Below, one piece after another: positions 52,675 through 61,814 of a stretch of DNA of 64,000 nt. This DNA is from Pelomonas sp963422775. Lineage in GTDB: Bacteria; Pseudomonadota; Gammaproteobacteria; Burkholderiales; Burkholderiaceae_C. Every line of letters starts with the position of its first letter. The stretch's first letter is position 1. The stretch covers positions 1 through 64,000 of the forward strand of contig CAUJSJ030000157.1 of NCBI GenBank assembly GCA_963422775.4, written 5' to 3'. Position numbers and translations under genes: made by a program. A model generated the notes under the pieces. The model searched no databases. It had not been told where the DNA came from and was given only the letters and a program-made list of their open reading frames with translations.

Positions 52675-54594
52675 TCAGCCCGCGACCGCGGCTGGGGCCC
52701 GCAGCGGCGCCGGAACCCAGCGCTTGCCGCTCAAGTCCCGCTCGGCGACCCGTGCCAACTCGGCCTTGGATACGCCCTTGTAGCGCGCGGCCACATCCGG
52801 CCCTGCGGCCTCGGTGATGGCCTGGCTGATCTGATCCTTGGTCACGCGCTGGAAGTAGGTGCCTTCCTTCGCCTCCCACCAATCAGCCATGTCCAGGCCC
52901 AGCATCGCGCACAGCGGATCGAGCGGGCTGGCCCTTTCGTCGTCATGCACATCGTTGAGGTAGACCGCGACACACAGAGCCAGCAGTTGCATCCGTTCGG
53001 CGTCGGCAAGGCCGGCCAGCCAGGGCAACAACCGGTCAGGATCGCCCGGCATGCGCTCGCCCCAGCGTTCGCGCGCGCTGTCGATGACAGCGCTTGCCCT
53101 TGCCTCGACGAGCGTGCTGCCAGCCTTGGGCAGCAAGCCCGCGTCCGGCGCGTTGGCGATCAACCGAACGGCGGAGGACGTTGCTCCGCAGGTGTCGCGC
53201 GTGAGCCGCTGCACGAGGCAATGCAGCAGCGCGGTCAGCGCCACGTCGGGATAGTCCAGCATCACGGCACGGGCCGCCAGCGTGCGGTGCGCGGTCAGCT
53301 CCAGCATCAAGGCCGCGGAGTGCGCCGGCTTCGCGCGGGGCTCGGCGCCTTCGCCCCCCTCGCTCTGCACCTTGCTGACCGATCTGGTCTTACCCGCCGC
53401 GTTGGGGCGGTCCTCCGGACGGACGAGGCCCCGCAGGATCTCGAGAGCACCGTTGCGGCCGACACAGACGATGGCGCCCGCCCCCGCCTTCGCGTCGGCA
53501 TCGGACGTGGACAGCTCGTCTTGCATGGCCTGAAGTTGGCCCTGCACCTCGTCGGCCTGCTCTTGCAGGCGCTCGCCTTCCTCGTCGGGATCGTCCTGCT
53601 CGGACGCGGCCTCGATCTGCGCTTCGAGTTCCGCAAGCCGCTTGTTCAGCGCCTTGATCCGGCTGGCCTCGCTGCAGGTGGGCTTACGCTCCGACTTGCG
53701 GGCACGGCCGAACCGGAATGCCTCCACGCTGCTGACCCGCTGCACGATCTCGACCCAGCCCCAGCCCTCGGCGCGGACCGGTTCGGCCGCTGCGTCCAGC
53801 CGCGCATTGACGAGCTGAAGCAGCAGCATCGGGTCGCGCATGTAGCCCTGACCCTGCTCTGAGAAGAGGTCACGGCGCACGCTGCCACCCGCCGCCTCGT
53901 AGGCCTCGATTCCGATGAACTTCGCGAGCGCATCGGTGGCGGAGTTGACCTCGTCGGAGACGAACATGCAGCGGATCGCATGCGGGCTGCGCTGCCACTC
54001 GGGCAACGCGTTCCACGCGCGGAGCTGCTCCTCTTGGTCGTCGCTCAGCGCCAGGGCCATGAGCTGCTCCATGTTGATGCCGTCCTGGCGGTAGAGCACC
54101 AGCAGGTCGGGATGCACATCGGCCAGCTTCAGACGGCGGCGCACCGTCAGTGGCGACGTGCCGAAGCGCTGCGCGACCTCCTCGACCGTGCGACCGTCCT
54201 GCACGAGGCGCCAGAAGGCCTCGAACTCGTCGGCCGGGTGCATGGGCTCCCGGTGGAAGTTCTCGGCGAGGCTGGCCTCGGCCGCCTCGCGGTCCGGCTT
54301 GACTCGGCACAGGATGGGTTCGTCGCGGCTGACACGCCCCTCGCCCACCAGCGCGTTCAGCGCGCGCAAGCGGCGCGCGCCACCCACCACCTCGTAGCGC
54401 TGCGTCCGGCCCTTGCGCGTCTTCGCGGGACAGACGATGAGGTTCTGCAGCAGCCCCTGCGCCTCGATGGAGGCCTTGAGGTCGTCGAAGTTCTCGCCGC
54501 CCGTCCTGCGCGCGTTCTTCCATTCGGAAGGCACGAGCAGGCACAGCGGGATGGTCACCAGTTCGCCCGAGCGGGCGTCGATGGAAGCTTTCAT
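52675..54594 (-). CDS. parB: ParB/KorB-like partition protein of the element
   Basis: 639 residues from ATG at 54594. The ParB N domain lies at about 13-105 (VTIPLCLLVPSEWKNARRTGGENFDDL, then EVVGGARRLRALNAL and SLAENFHREPMHP). An HTH_ParB/KorB domain follows at about 120-160 (RTVEEVAQRFGTSPLTVRRRLKLADVHPDLL). The long C-terminal half contains a Glu-rich coiled coil near 330-385. Large ParB proteins of this build are typical of integrative conjugative elements. No cognate ParA is adjacent; the StbB-like ATPase is the nearest. Confidence 0.92.
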   Translation of the reverse strand: MKASIDARSGELVTIPLCLLVPSEWKNARRTGGENFDDLKASIEAQGLLQNLIVCPAKTRKGRTQRYEVVGGARRLRALNALVGEGRVSRDEPILCRVKPDREAAEASLAENFHREPMHPADEFEAFWRLVQDGRTVEEVAQRFGTSPLTVRRRLKLADVHPDLLVLYRQDGINMEQLMALALSDDQEEQLRAWNALPEWQRSPHAIRCMFVSDEVNSATDALAKFIGIEAYEAAGGSVRRDLFSEQGQGYMRDPMLLLQLVNARLDAAAEPVRAEGWGWVEIVQRVSSVEAFRFGRARKSERKPTCSEASRIKALNKRLAELEAQIEAASEQDDPDEEGERLQEQADEVQGQLQAMQDELSTSDADAKAGAGAIVCVGRNGALEILRGLVRPEDRPNAAGKTRSVSKVQSEGGEGAEPRAKPAHSAALMLELTAHRTLAARAVMLDYPDVALTALLHCLVQRLTRDTCGATSSAVRLIANAPDAGLLPKAGSTLVEARASAVIDSARERWGERMPGDPDRLLPWLAGLADAERMQLLALCVAVYLNDVHDDERASPLDPLCAMLGLDMADWWEAKEGTYFQRVTKDQISQAITEAAGPDVAARYKGVSKAELARVAERDLSGKRWVPAPLRAPAAVAG

Positions 54595-54599
54595 GTCGG

Positions 54600-55200
54600 T
54601 TCTCCTTGCGAGAGGCCGGCCTCCAGACGACTTGCCTGGAGATCCTCTCGCTCGGACTTCCTCGTCCCCCGCCCACGGGCGGGGCGGAGGGGTGGGCATG
54701 GCCCCTTCCGGCGGGAAGGGGTTGGGGATGGATGTTCAGAACGCAGCCGAAGCGGTGCGCCGGTTTCCCGGCCCACCGCCTGAAGATCCCCCCACAAGTC
54801 CCCCTCACCAGGGGACGGGGGCTTCGTGGGGGGAGCGCGGTGGGACGACTGGCGCGCAGGGCTGACCTCCCCTCGGCACCGCAGTGCCGCGGCCGATGTG
54901 CCAGGTCCTCTGGCGCAGCGGTTGCAGCGAAGGCGGCGTAAATCCATGAGCCGCGGCGGCCCCGCGGCCGGCGTGACACGAAGCGCAGCGACTGGCGCGA
55001 CGGTCGAGCCGCGGCGAGCACCGCCAGGGATTCGGCGGCCCGGCTACGGGCTTGGCGAGTGCGAGGTGTGGCGATCTGGCCGGCCCAGCGCGCAGGGCAG
55101 GCGATCAAGATCGGCCTGTTCACCAAGCGGGCCCGTTCACGCGCAGCGGAAGGAAGCTGGCCCGGGACATCCGAGCACGGGAAGGGCCGCCGCAAGCTGC
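54600..55200. repeat. Repeated non-coding leader, copy B (before parB)
   Basis: Second copy of the 600-bp leader, in the same orientation as copy A. The hairpin CCCCGCCC/GGGCGGGG is at 54667-54684. Both copies end 5-6 bp before the start codon of their gene on the minus strand, so they are long 5' leaders or shared control regions. Confidence 0.85.
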
Positions 55201-55349
55201 AAGCAAAGCCGGTTTCAGGCTTGGAGAACTCGTCGACCTCTGCGGCGTAGGCTGTTGCTACATTTGAGCTTGGAGCGATGCCTTCCCGGCATTGCTTCCC
55301 TGCTTTTCCTCCCTGAGCAGGCTTCAACGCTGACAGCGAAGAAGGTCAA

Positions 55350-55379
55350 GCCCTCGGCCACGGCCGAGGGCTCTTTTTT
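55350..55379 (+). terminator. Rho-independent terminator on the plus strand without an upstream gene
   Basis: GCCCTCGG (55350-55357), loop CCACGG, CCGAGGGC (55364-55371), then TCTTTTTT. All plus-strand sequence for 600 bp before it is the non-coding copy B leader and flanking DNA, so the transcript it ends is probably a small or antisense RNA. Confidence 0.75.
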
Positions 55380-55478
55380 GTGACGGCAGAACGTCCCATC
55401 CAGTCGCGAACGGCTTGGATGCATGGCCAGCAGACCGACTTCAGAAGACGTGGCCCCGCCACGGGTTGGCGGGTGAAC

Positions 55479-55712
55479 GCCGTGCTGGGTTGCGGTTGGC
55501 GTGAAGATGCTCTCGACCTTGCCAAACAACAAGCCTTCCACTCGGAGTACGCCTGTTTTGTCCAGGAAGGTGCGCACCTCGGCAGTACTGTTGCCGAATC
55601 GGCTCCGCGTGCCGAAGATGATGGCGTAAGAGTCAACAAGCTCGCGTGGCTCGGCCACGTCGACAGCCCATCGTCGAACGATGCACACGTCGCAAATTGG
55701 CTCGAATCTCAA
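55479..55712 (-). pseudogene. Remnant of WrbA-type NAD(P)H:quinone oxidoreductase
   Basis: About 78 codons match the centre of WrbA: ELVDSYAIIFGTRSRFGNS, AEVRTFLDKTG, LLFGKVESIFTPTATQHG, which correspond to the flavodoxin-like loops around FMN. The N-terminal strand and the C-terminal third are missing and the text degrades beyond the ATQHG motif. WrbA enzymes reduce quinones by two electrons. It looks like a captured fragment between the element backbone and the defence pair. Confidence 0.75.
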
Positions 55713-55838
55713 TGTTCTAGGCCGGATGATGTGAGCCAGAGTGCGGTTGCGTTCAGGTAGTGTCCGCGCGCGTGCTTCGGCTGCGCGCCAGCTGATCGGG
55801 GTCTGATGGTGAACGGCGCCGCGGTCTTAGGGAAGTGA

Positions 55839-58800
55839 ATGGAAAAAGAACCGATCTCAGCAAAGTCGGCGCCAAGACGTCAGGCAAAAAAGAACAACCC
55901 GAAACGACGTGCCTTGATCGCGCACATCCGCTTTCAGCTCGACCAGCTGTCGGCGAACAACGCGCAGCATGAGTTCGAGCACATTTGCCGTCACTTTGCC
56001 CGCGAGCGCATCACGCGAGACCTCCTCCCGGCGACTGGACCAGTTTCCGCGGGCGGGGACGGGGGCCGTGATTTCGAGACTTTCACCACCTTCATTCGCG
56101 GCGAGACTTCAACGACCACGGTGTTCCACGGAGTGGGAGAGTCCAAGCCGCTAGTCTTTGCCTGCTCAATCACCTCGAAAACCCGAGTGAAGGCGAAGGT
56201 GCGCGACGATCTGAGGAAGATCTGCACGGGCTCGGTGCCGTACATCGTCTACTTCTTTTCGAACCAGAGCGTACCCGTATCGGGTCGGCACGAGTTGCAG
56301 CAAGAGTGCGAAGCTCAACACGGCTGCAGGCTGGAAGTCATCGACGCCGAAGCTATGTGCGAGCAGCTGGCGGATCCCGGTCTTTTCTGGATCGCTGAGG
56401 AGTTCCTGCATGTGCCCGGCGACCTGTTTCCCGAGCTCCGTGAACACCCCAGGTCCGAGTACACCGAGGCCAAGGACCGTTGGCTGAACGAGTCCAGCAC
56501 GCCGTACACCTTCGCTGATTTCGTCGTCGTCAAGTTCGGTCTGCGGACGGCGACCGTCGAAGAACAGCTCAAGGCTGATCTTGTTGGCTGGATACGCGTC
56601 ATGCAACGGTTCGTCGCACCGGATCGCGATGCGGGCCTAGTTCGGCGAGCCAAGTACGAGATCTGCGTCGCAGCACTGCGAGGCCAGCATGACCTTCGGC
56701 CCTACAAATCACTGGTAGAGGAGTACCTAAAGGACTGGGAGAACTGGACCGATGCCGCCGAGATCCGTGATTCATCTATCCTTCTGACGTACGCGTCGGC
56801 GGCGGTAGTGGCCGGCGAGTTCGAGTACGACACCGGCGAACTGCACCGACGATCCACGGAGATGGTCGAGTTCGTTGAGCAGCAGATCAAGGATGCGAAG
56901 GATCGGCCAAATCGGCAGGCTGACTTGATCTATACGCGATCAATGCTCGCCAGCCTCCCGTTCCTGGCCAGCACCACCTACTCGTTCGACTTGGACGACC
57001 AGGTCAGGTGGTGGTTCAAGCTACTGGCAGCTGCGGACAAGGCGCCCCTGTTCTGCCTGGAGGAGTTTGTCGACGGACTGATTCGGCTTACCTCTGTTCT
57101 CTCCGGGCATTCCGAGTTCGAGCGACTTACGCGTCGGGCCGACGAAGTGCTGGAGAAGCGGGCGTCTGGTTTCATCATTGCTGAGAAATGCAAGGACCGC
57201 GCCTTCCAGTTGATCGCGGATGGAAAGCTACTCGCGGGTATCGCGGAGCTTCATCGCGCTCGGGCTAGGTGGTTCAAAGGGGAGACGCTGCGTCCGTCGC
57301 TCTTCGCAATGCTGACTCTCAGCAACGCATACCGCCAGCTTGGCTTGGTGTGGGCTGCGAAGTACCACGCGCTGGGGGTCGCGCGAATAGCTCAAGCGTC
57401 GGATGACGACGACCTGAAACCTGTCTTCGTCCAGGCTCTCCATCAGCTCGCGCTCTGTCAGTACGAAGCGGGCGAATGGGTGTCGTTCTCCGAGCTACTG
57501 CCTGTCATCCTGATCGCGCACTATCAGTACACGGTGGATCCAGACGAGTGGGCCGACCATGAAGCGCTGCAACACTCGGTGCAACATTTCTTGATTGCCC
57601 GGGCACTTGCACAGGCCATTGGCGGTGAGCGAGCCGTCGAACTAATGAATGCTCCGATCGTTGACTCGCCCTCGCTCGGCAGCTTGGACGAACTGCTACT
57701 CAAACCTAGGGCGCATCTCGCAGAGCTCGAAGCGATGCCTGCCGACAAGGTCAGGGCAAGCGTCACCGGCCAGCTGAAAGGCGTTCCTTTCAACGACACC
57801 GGGGAGCGGCGGACTTATCAATGGCCGGCACTCGGCATCCAATGGAACGTGACCTGTGAGAACGAGCGCAGAACCGTTTCGGTGGTGGAGCAGCTGGTCG
57901 CCATCCTGCAGATCGCTCTGGCGGATTTAGGAAACCAAGACCTCTGCGTGCTTCCGACAAAGGTGCGCATCAAGGCGAAGGTCGGCGCGACGTCGCGAGC
58001 AGAGATCGAGCTGCAACCCGGCAACGAGGTGGCTCAGTTCCAGGTGACCATCCCGGACAACTATGGTGACGGCGCGCGGGCGCTGGTCGACATGCAAGGC
58101 GACGCTTGCAACGTCGCCCTTCGCGCGCTCCTGCAGTGCAGCTGCCTGTCGTCCAATGCCTTGGGCGGCATTGTCAAGAATGCGTTCAAGAACGGACTCC
58201 AAACCAAGATCTTCATCGCCAGACCCTACAGCGAGCTCTTCCTTGATTTCACTGAAGCCCGGGGCTTCCACAAGCGCCGGTATCAATGGCTGGGACCTAG
58301 TGACCGAGACACCTACGTGTTCGCGGCACCGGCCGAGCTGGGCTGGCCTGAGACGCCAGGCCCGGGATACACCCAAGCCAAGGCCCACGAAGCCATTCGC
58401 AACCGATACAACAGGGTGCCCGGCGTGATCCGGTACACCCTTGCGCGCCTTCGACGGGAAGAACGGTTCCATCTGTGGGTAGCGAAACATCGCGCCGAAG
58501 GCCGTCAAGATTGGTGGATCCTGCTCGCCCTTATGAACATCGTGATCAACTATCGGGGGCAGTTCGAGGCGCATGCCAACGCCCCGAGTGCGTACGCGAA
58601 GTACCTTCGCAGCGTCGACGTGGAAGAAGCGCCGGACGCTCGTGAGGTACCCGTCGAGGCGCTCTTCGGGCCCGAAGCCTGGATGTCCACCCAATCGTTC
58701 CTCGCCACCACCAGCCGGGTATGGGACCTTGCACTGCGCAGTCCGACGCCAGACTTCGAAGCCCTCGATCGACTTCTCGGAGTCCGCTATCGACAGAACA

Positions 58801-58910
58801 GTGACGACACCCCGCATCCGGATCCATTCACCCCCCTCCCATCGCGCCCTGAGAGCGCAAGAGCAGCCATTGGCAAACCCACTTCATCCAGGACCGGCAA
58901 TGGACGATAG
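55839..58910 (+). CDS. Large nuclease-like protein, first gene of a two-gene defence candidate
   Basis: 1023 residues with AGGGAAG upstream. The N-terminus has a PD-(D/E)XK-like layout: Glu45/Glu47 in HEFEHICRHFARERI, then PVSAGGDGGRDFETF (Asp78, Glu80), then LVFACSITSKTRVKAKVRDDL (Ser110, Lys114). About 200-650 is helical repeat-like sequence of TPR type (LTLSNAYRQLGLVWAAKYHALG). The C-terminal 350 residues are not recognised (RAEIELQPGNEVAQFQVTIPD, RFHLWVAKHRAEG). The stop overlaps the next gene by 11 bp. It is expected to be a DNA-cutting sensor or effector; a named family could not be given. Confidence 0.7.
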   Translation: MEKEPISAKSAPRRQAKKNNPKRRALIAHIRFQLDQLSANNAQHEFEHICRHFARERITRDLLPATGPVSAGGDGGRDFETFTTFIRGETSTTTVFHGVGESKPLVFACSITSKTRVKAKVRDDLRKICTGSVPYIVYFFSNQSVPVSGRHELQQECEAQHGCRLEVIDAEAMCEQLADPGLFWIAEEFLHVPGDLFPELREHPRSEYTEAKDRWLNESSTPYTFADFVVVKFGLRTATVEEQLKADLVGWIRVMQRFVAPDRDAGLVRRAKYEICVAALRGQHDLRPYKSLVEEYLKDWENWTDAAEIRDSSILLTYASAAVVAGEFEYDTGELHRRSTEMVEFVEQQIKDAKDRPNRQADLIYTRSMLASLPFLASTTYSFDLDDQVRWWFKLLAAADKAPLFCLEEFVDGLIRLTSVLSGHSEFERLTRRADEVLEKRASGFIIAEKCKDRAFQLIADGKLLAGIAELHRARARWFKGETLRPSLFAMLTLSNAYRQLGLVWAAKYHALGVARIAQASDDDDLKPVFVQALHQLALCQYEAGEWVSFSELLPVILIAHYQYTVDPDEWADHEALQHSVQHFLIARALAQAIGGERAVELMNAPIVDSPSLGSLDELLLKPRAHLAELEAMPADKVRASVTGQLKGVPFNDTGERRTYQWPALGIQWNVTCENERRTVSVVEQLVAILQIALADLGNQDLCVLPTKVRIKAKVGATSRAEIELQPGNEVAQFQVTIPDNYGDGARALVDMQGDACNVALRALLQCSCLSSNALGGIVKNAFKNGLQTKIFIARPYSELFLDFTEARGFHKRRYQWLGPSDRDTYVFAAPAELGWPETPGPGYTQAKAHEAIRNRYNRVPGVIRYTLARLRREERFHLWVAKHRAEGRQDWWILLALMNIVINYRGQFEAHANAPSAYAKYLRSVDVEEAPDAREVPVEALFGPEAWMSTQSFLATTSRVWDLALRSPTPDFEALDRLLGVRYRQNSDDTPHPDPFTPLPSRPESARAAIGKPTSSRTGNGR

Positions 58911-61482
58911 TCCGTTCAAGACAGAGGAAGATGTTCGAACGAAGCTGGTGATACCTTGGCTGATCGGCCATGGATTCTCAGTCTCAGAACTTCATCTCGA
59001 ATTCGCTTTTCGAATTCGTCTTGGCAAATCCACGATCGAGGTACGCGACGGAGCGACCTTGAGTGAGTCGTCCGGCCGGCGCCCATCTAAGAGCCACACG
59101 GCTTACTCAGGGCGCGCTGACGTTCTCGTTCAAAACGCTCAGGGTCACAACCTGCTCGTCGTCGAAGTGAAGGCTCGAAACGAACCCCTTGATGAGCAAG
59201 CACGCGACCAAGGAATTTCCTACGCCAGGCTCGCCGAAGGCAATATTGCTCCCTTCGTGGTGCTGACAAACGGCAAAGACACACGAGTCTTTGACAGCCA
59301 TACCAGGCAGGAAATATTTGATCTGGACTTTTCATTTCCTTCAGCTTGCGCGAGACAGGTTTTCCGGACCAGTGCGGACGAGCTCTCGCTTCGCGCTGAA
59401 GCCTTAGAAGCTTTCATTTCGTTCTCCCCCTCAAACCTCATTGCGCATTGCAGCACGCAGTCTCTTTTCCGCATGAGGCCACTGTGCGGAGAGGACATTG
59501 ACTCGGACAAAAAATACATTCCGAGCCTCTTCATAGAGAGAACGGAAGCGAGCGAAGCCCTGAAGGACTTTCTTGATATCAAGAAGGCACGCGTGACGCT
59601 GCTGATAGGTCAACCGCAAGTGGGCAAAACAAACTTCATTTGCCACAGCGTCCTAACACGCCTTGCCGACGAGCAACCTTGCATGTTCTATCCTGCGATT
59701 AGCTTGAGAAATTCGCTACTGGAGGAAATCGCAAGCGATTTTGAATGGTCATTCAGTGGAACTTCGCATGCCTACGGACATCTTGCAAGACGGATCAATA
59801 GCGTTTTGCAACGTACAGGCAAGCGGCTAACGATTTTTATTGACGGATGGAACGAGGCAAATATTGAGCTCGCTCGCGCCATAGATGCGGACTGCAGTCG
59901 TTTAACAGGGAGCCATATTCAAATCGTCATATCAATGACGAACACGTCGGCCTCAAGACTCTTAAATGGACCAGCTGGAAACCCATCATTTCTTGCCGAC
60001 GAAGCGGGAGTCCAAAGCCAGGGAGCCGCGCTCATGGAGCTTGATCCAGAAGCTGCCGCCAAAACTCAAGGTTGGAATTGCATACATCTCAGGAACTATT
60101 CTTCTGAGGAACAGAGCAGGGCATATTCAACGTACGCCGCTGCATATCAGGTGACCATTTCTGATCTCCATCAGAAAACCCTCGATCCGTACATCCTTGG
60201 CATAGCGATGAAGCAGCACCGTGGGACGAAGCTGCCAGACTCTTTGGATGAGCCCAAGCTGCTGGAGAGTTTCTTAAGAAAGAAAATCACGCGCGCAATC
60301 GGCCTAGACCATTTCAACGTGCCCATTTGCTTGCGAGAGCTCGGCAAGGAAATGCTGCGAAACGGAGCACCCGTTCCCGTTGATGATCTCAATCGAATTC
60401 TGGCGCTTCCAATGACTTATGCGCTACCCCAGGGTCTTTTCGACGCTGCTTTGCTAACACGGGAAACAGGAGAACGGGGCGCACCGGCGGTCGACTTCTA
60501 CTATGGGCGAGAACGAGATTTCACAATCGCCTGCATTTCGCAAGATTGGCCAAGTAGCCTTGCAGCCAACGCGGACATGGACGCTGAGTTCTCCGCATCA
60601 ACTCGTACAACGGCTGGGACCGAGGCACTCCGCTGGTTTTTTAAGCAGCCAGCGCACATATCGCTTCTCAAGAACCAGGCAGGTGGAATTCCTATTTACA
60701 GCAATTCCGAAGTTAGACGTACGCTTCTCGAGGCATTTTGTGAGCACCTACTCTTACAGAAGGATCGCGACGATGCAATATTTAGATTTGCAATGTCACG
60801 CGCGTCCGAGGATAACGACTTTCGAGTGCGCCTGACGGCAGTGAAATGCGTCGCCATGATCACAGATGACCCCGAAGAGCTGCTCTCGGCGCTTTCGGGC
60901 AAAGCCTCTCTGCACGAACTACTTGAGGCGATCGTCGGCATCGGTGAAGAATTCCCGCTGGATACAGGAAACGCAGGTCAAGTTGTTCTGGATGCCGTGC
61001 GCTCTATGCATTGGGAATCTTGCTCTAATGATGAATACTCGGATGTCACTAATGCACTGGAGAAACTGATGCAGCATAGCAATCCGAAGGTGAGACGCGA
61101 GGCAAGTAGCTGCTACGGATATGCATCTCCGGGTGGATTCCTCCAACATCTATCCCGTCAAATGGTGTGCGAATCTTCCTTAGTTCATCGTGGCAATCAG
61201 GATGAGTTCGCGATAGGTATTGAATTGGCAGCCGACTCGCTCAGAGAAGCCTACTATGGGGGTATGTGCCCCGGTTCGCTCGAGGCCATTTGCGAAGATT
61301 ACGACAGCCAGCTGGCTGAGTACAACAAAATGGCACGATGCCTATTACCGGTTATCCAGACCTTTGGCTCGGCGGACGGGATAGATATCTTCAAATCGAT
61401 TCTTAGCGATCTTGCAATGGATCTCAAAGACGGCGATGAGCGCTCTTTCGTCGATATCTATACCCGTCCGCTGCCCTTCTAG
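58900..61482 (+). CDS. HsdR_N-like nuclease fused to a STAND/NACHT-type NTPase
   Basis: 860 residues from ATG at 58900, which overlaps the upstream stop. Residues 1-150 resemble the type I restriction N-terminal nuclease: EEDVRTKLVIPWLIGHGFS, GRADVLVQNAQGHNLLVVEVKARNEP (Asp...Glu-X-Lys) and APFVVLTNGKDTRVFD. A P-loop GQPQVGKTNF lies at about 233-242, and Walker B with acidic tail RLTIFIDGWNEANIEL at about 307-322. The C-terminal half is repeat-like, HEAT type (RASEDNDFRVRLTAVKCVAMI, then SNPKVRREASSCYGYA). Nuclease, STAND motor and repeat sensor is the layout of Avs-type antiphage proteins. The gene turns distinctly AT-richer toward its end. Confidence 0.78.
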   Translation: MDDSPFKTEEDVRTKLVIPWLIGHGFSVSELHLEFAFRIRLGKSTIEVRDGATLSESSGRRPSKSHTAYSGRADVLVQNAQGHNLLVVEVKARNEPLDEQARDQGISYARLAEGNIAPFVVLTNGKDTRVFDSHTRQEIFDLDFSFPSACARQVFRTSADELSLRAEALEAFISFSPSNLIAHCSTQSLFRMRPLCGEDIDSDKKYIPSLFIERTEASEALKDFLDIKKARVTLLIGQPQVGKTNFICHSVLTRLADEQPCMFYPAISLRNSLLEEIASDFEWSFSGTSHAYGHLARRINSVLQRTGKRLTIFIDGWNEANIELARAIDADCSRLTGSHIQIVISMTNTSASRLLNGPAGNPSFLADEAGVQSQGAALMELDPEAAAKTQGWNCIHLRNYSSEEQSRAYSTYAAAYQVTISDLHQKTLDPYILGIAMKQHRGTKLPDSLDEPKLLESFLRKKITRAIGLDHFNVPICLRELGKEMLRNGAPVPVDDLNRILALPMTYALPQGLFDAALLTRETGERGAPAVDFYYGRERDFTIACISQDWPSSLAANADMDAEFSASTRTTAGTEALRWFFKQPAHISLLKNQAGGIPIYSNSEVRRTLLEAFCEHLLLQKDRDDAIFRFAMSRASEDNDFRVRLTAVKCVAMITDDPEELLSALSGKASLHELLEAIVGIGEEFPLDTGNAGQVVLDAVRSMHWESCSNDEYSDVTNALEKLMQHSNPKVRREASSCYGYASPGGFLQHLSRQMVCESSLVHRGNQDEFAIGIELAADSLREAYYGGMCPGSLEAICEDYDSQLAEYNKMARCLLPVIQTFGSADGIDIFKSILSDLAMDLKDGDERSFVDIYTRPLPF

Positions 61483-61814
61483 TTGCAAGCTCCGGTTCCT
61501 CGATGTGTAGTCGGGCCATACATCGCTACGTGCGCATGCTCGATGGTCCCGACCGCCACACTCCGTGTCCATGCTCTTTGAATTCGCATTCGGCACGCGG
61601 GAGGGCCTCGTGCCGCCGGTCCGAACGAACGCCGACCCAATTGCAATGCGGGCCCTGGACGTGGAAGCCCCCTTTCATAAGTTCCAGTTCGACTTGACGC
61701 TCAATTCAATCGAAGCGAGCGAGCCAGCCACCGACTTCGACCGCGCCCGGGCCGCTACTTGAGCTGGAACCGAATCGCCGCAGCCGGCTGAAATGCGGGA
61801 ATGGCGCCACTGCC
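61483..61814. other. Intergenic region; possible gene fragment
   Basis: No complete gene in 332 bp. A 65-codon plus-strand frame at 61565-61762 reads ALDVEAPFHKFQFDLTLNSI, which loosely resembles the FDLTL region of NRPS condensation domains. Start and end are missing, so it is at most a fragment. Confidence 0.35.

Noticed and set aside
53870..55327. Minus-strand open frame of 485 codons across the parB N-terminus and leader B
   Set aside because: It is out of frame with parB and reads Arg/Ala-rich shadow text through non-coding repeat.
55380..55760. Plus-strand gene of 126 codons
   Set aside because: It is the reverse shadow of the WrbA remnant and has no ribosome site.
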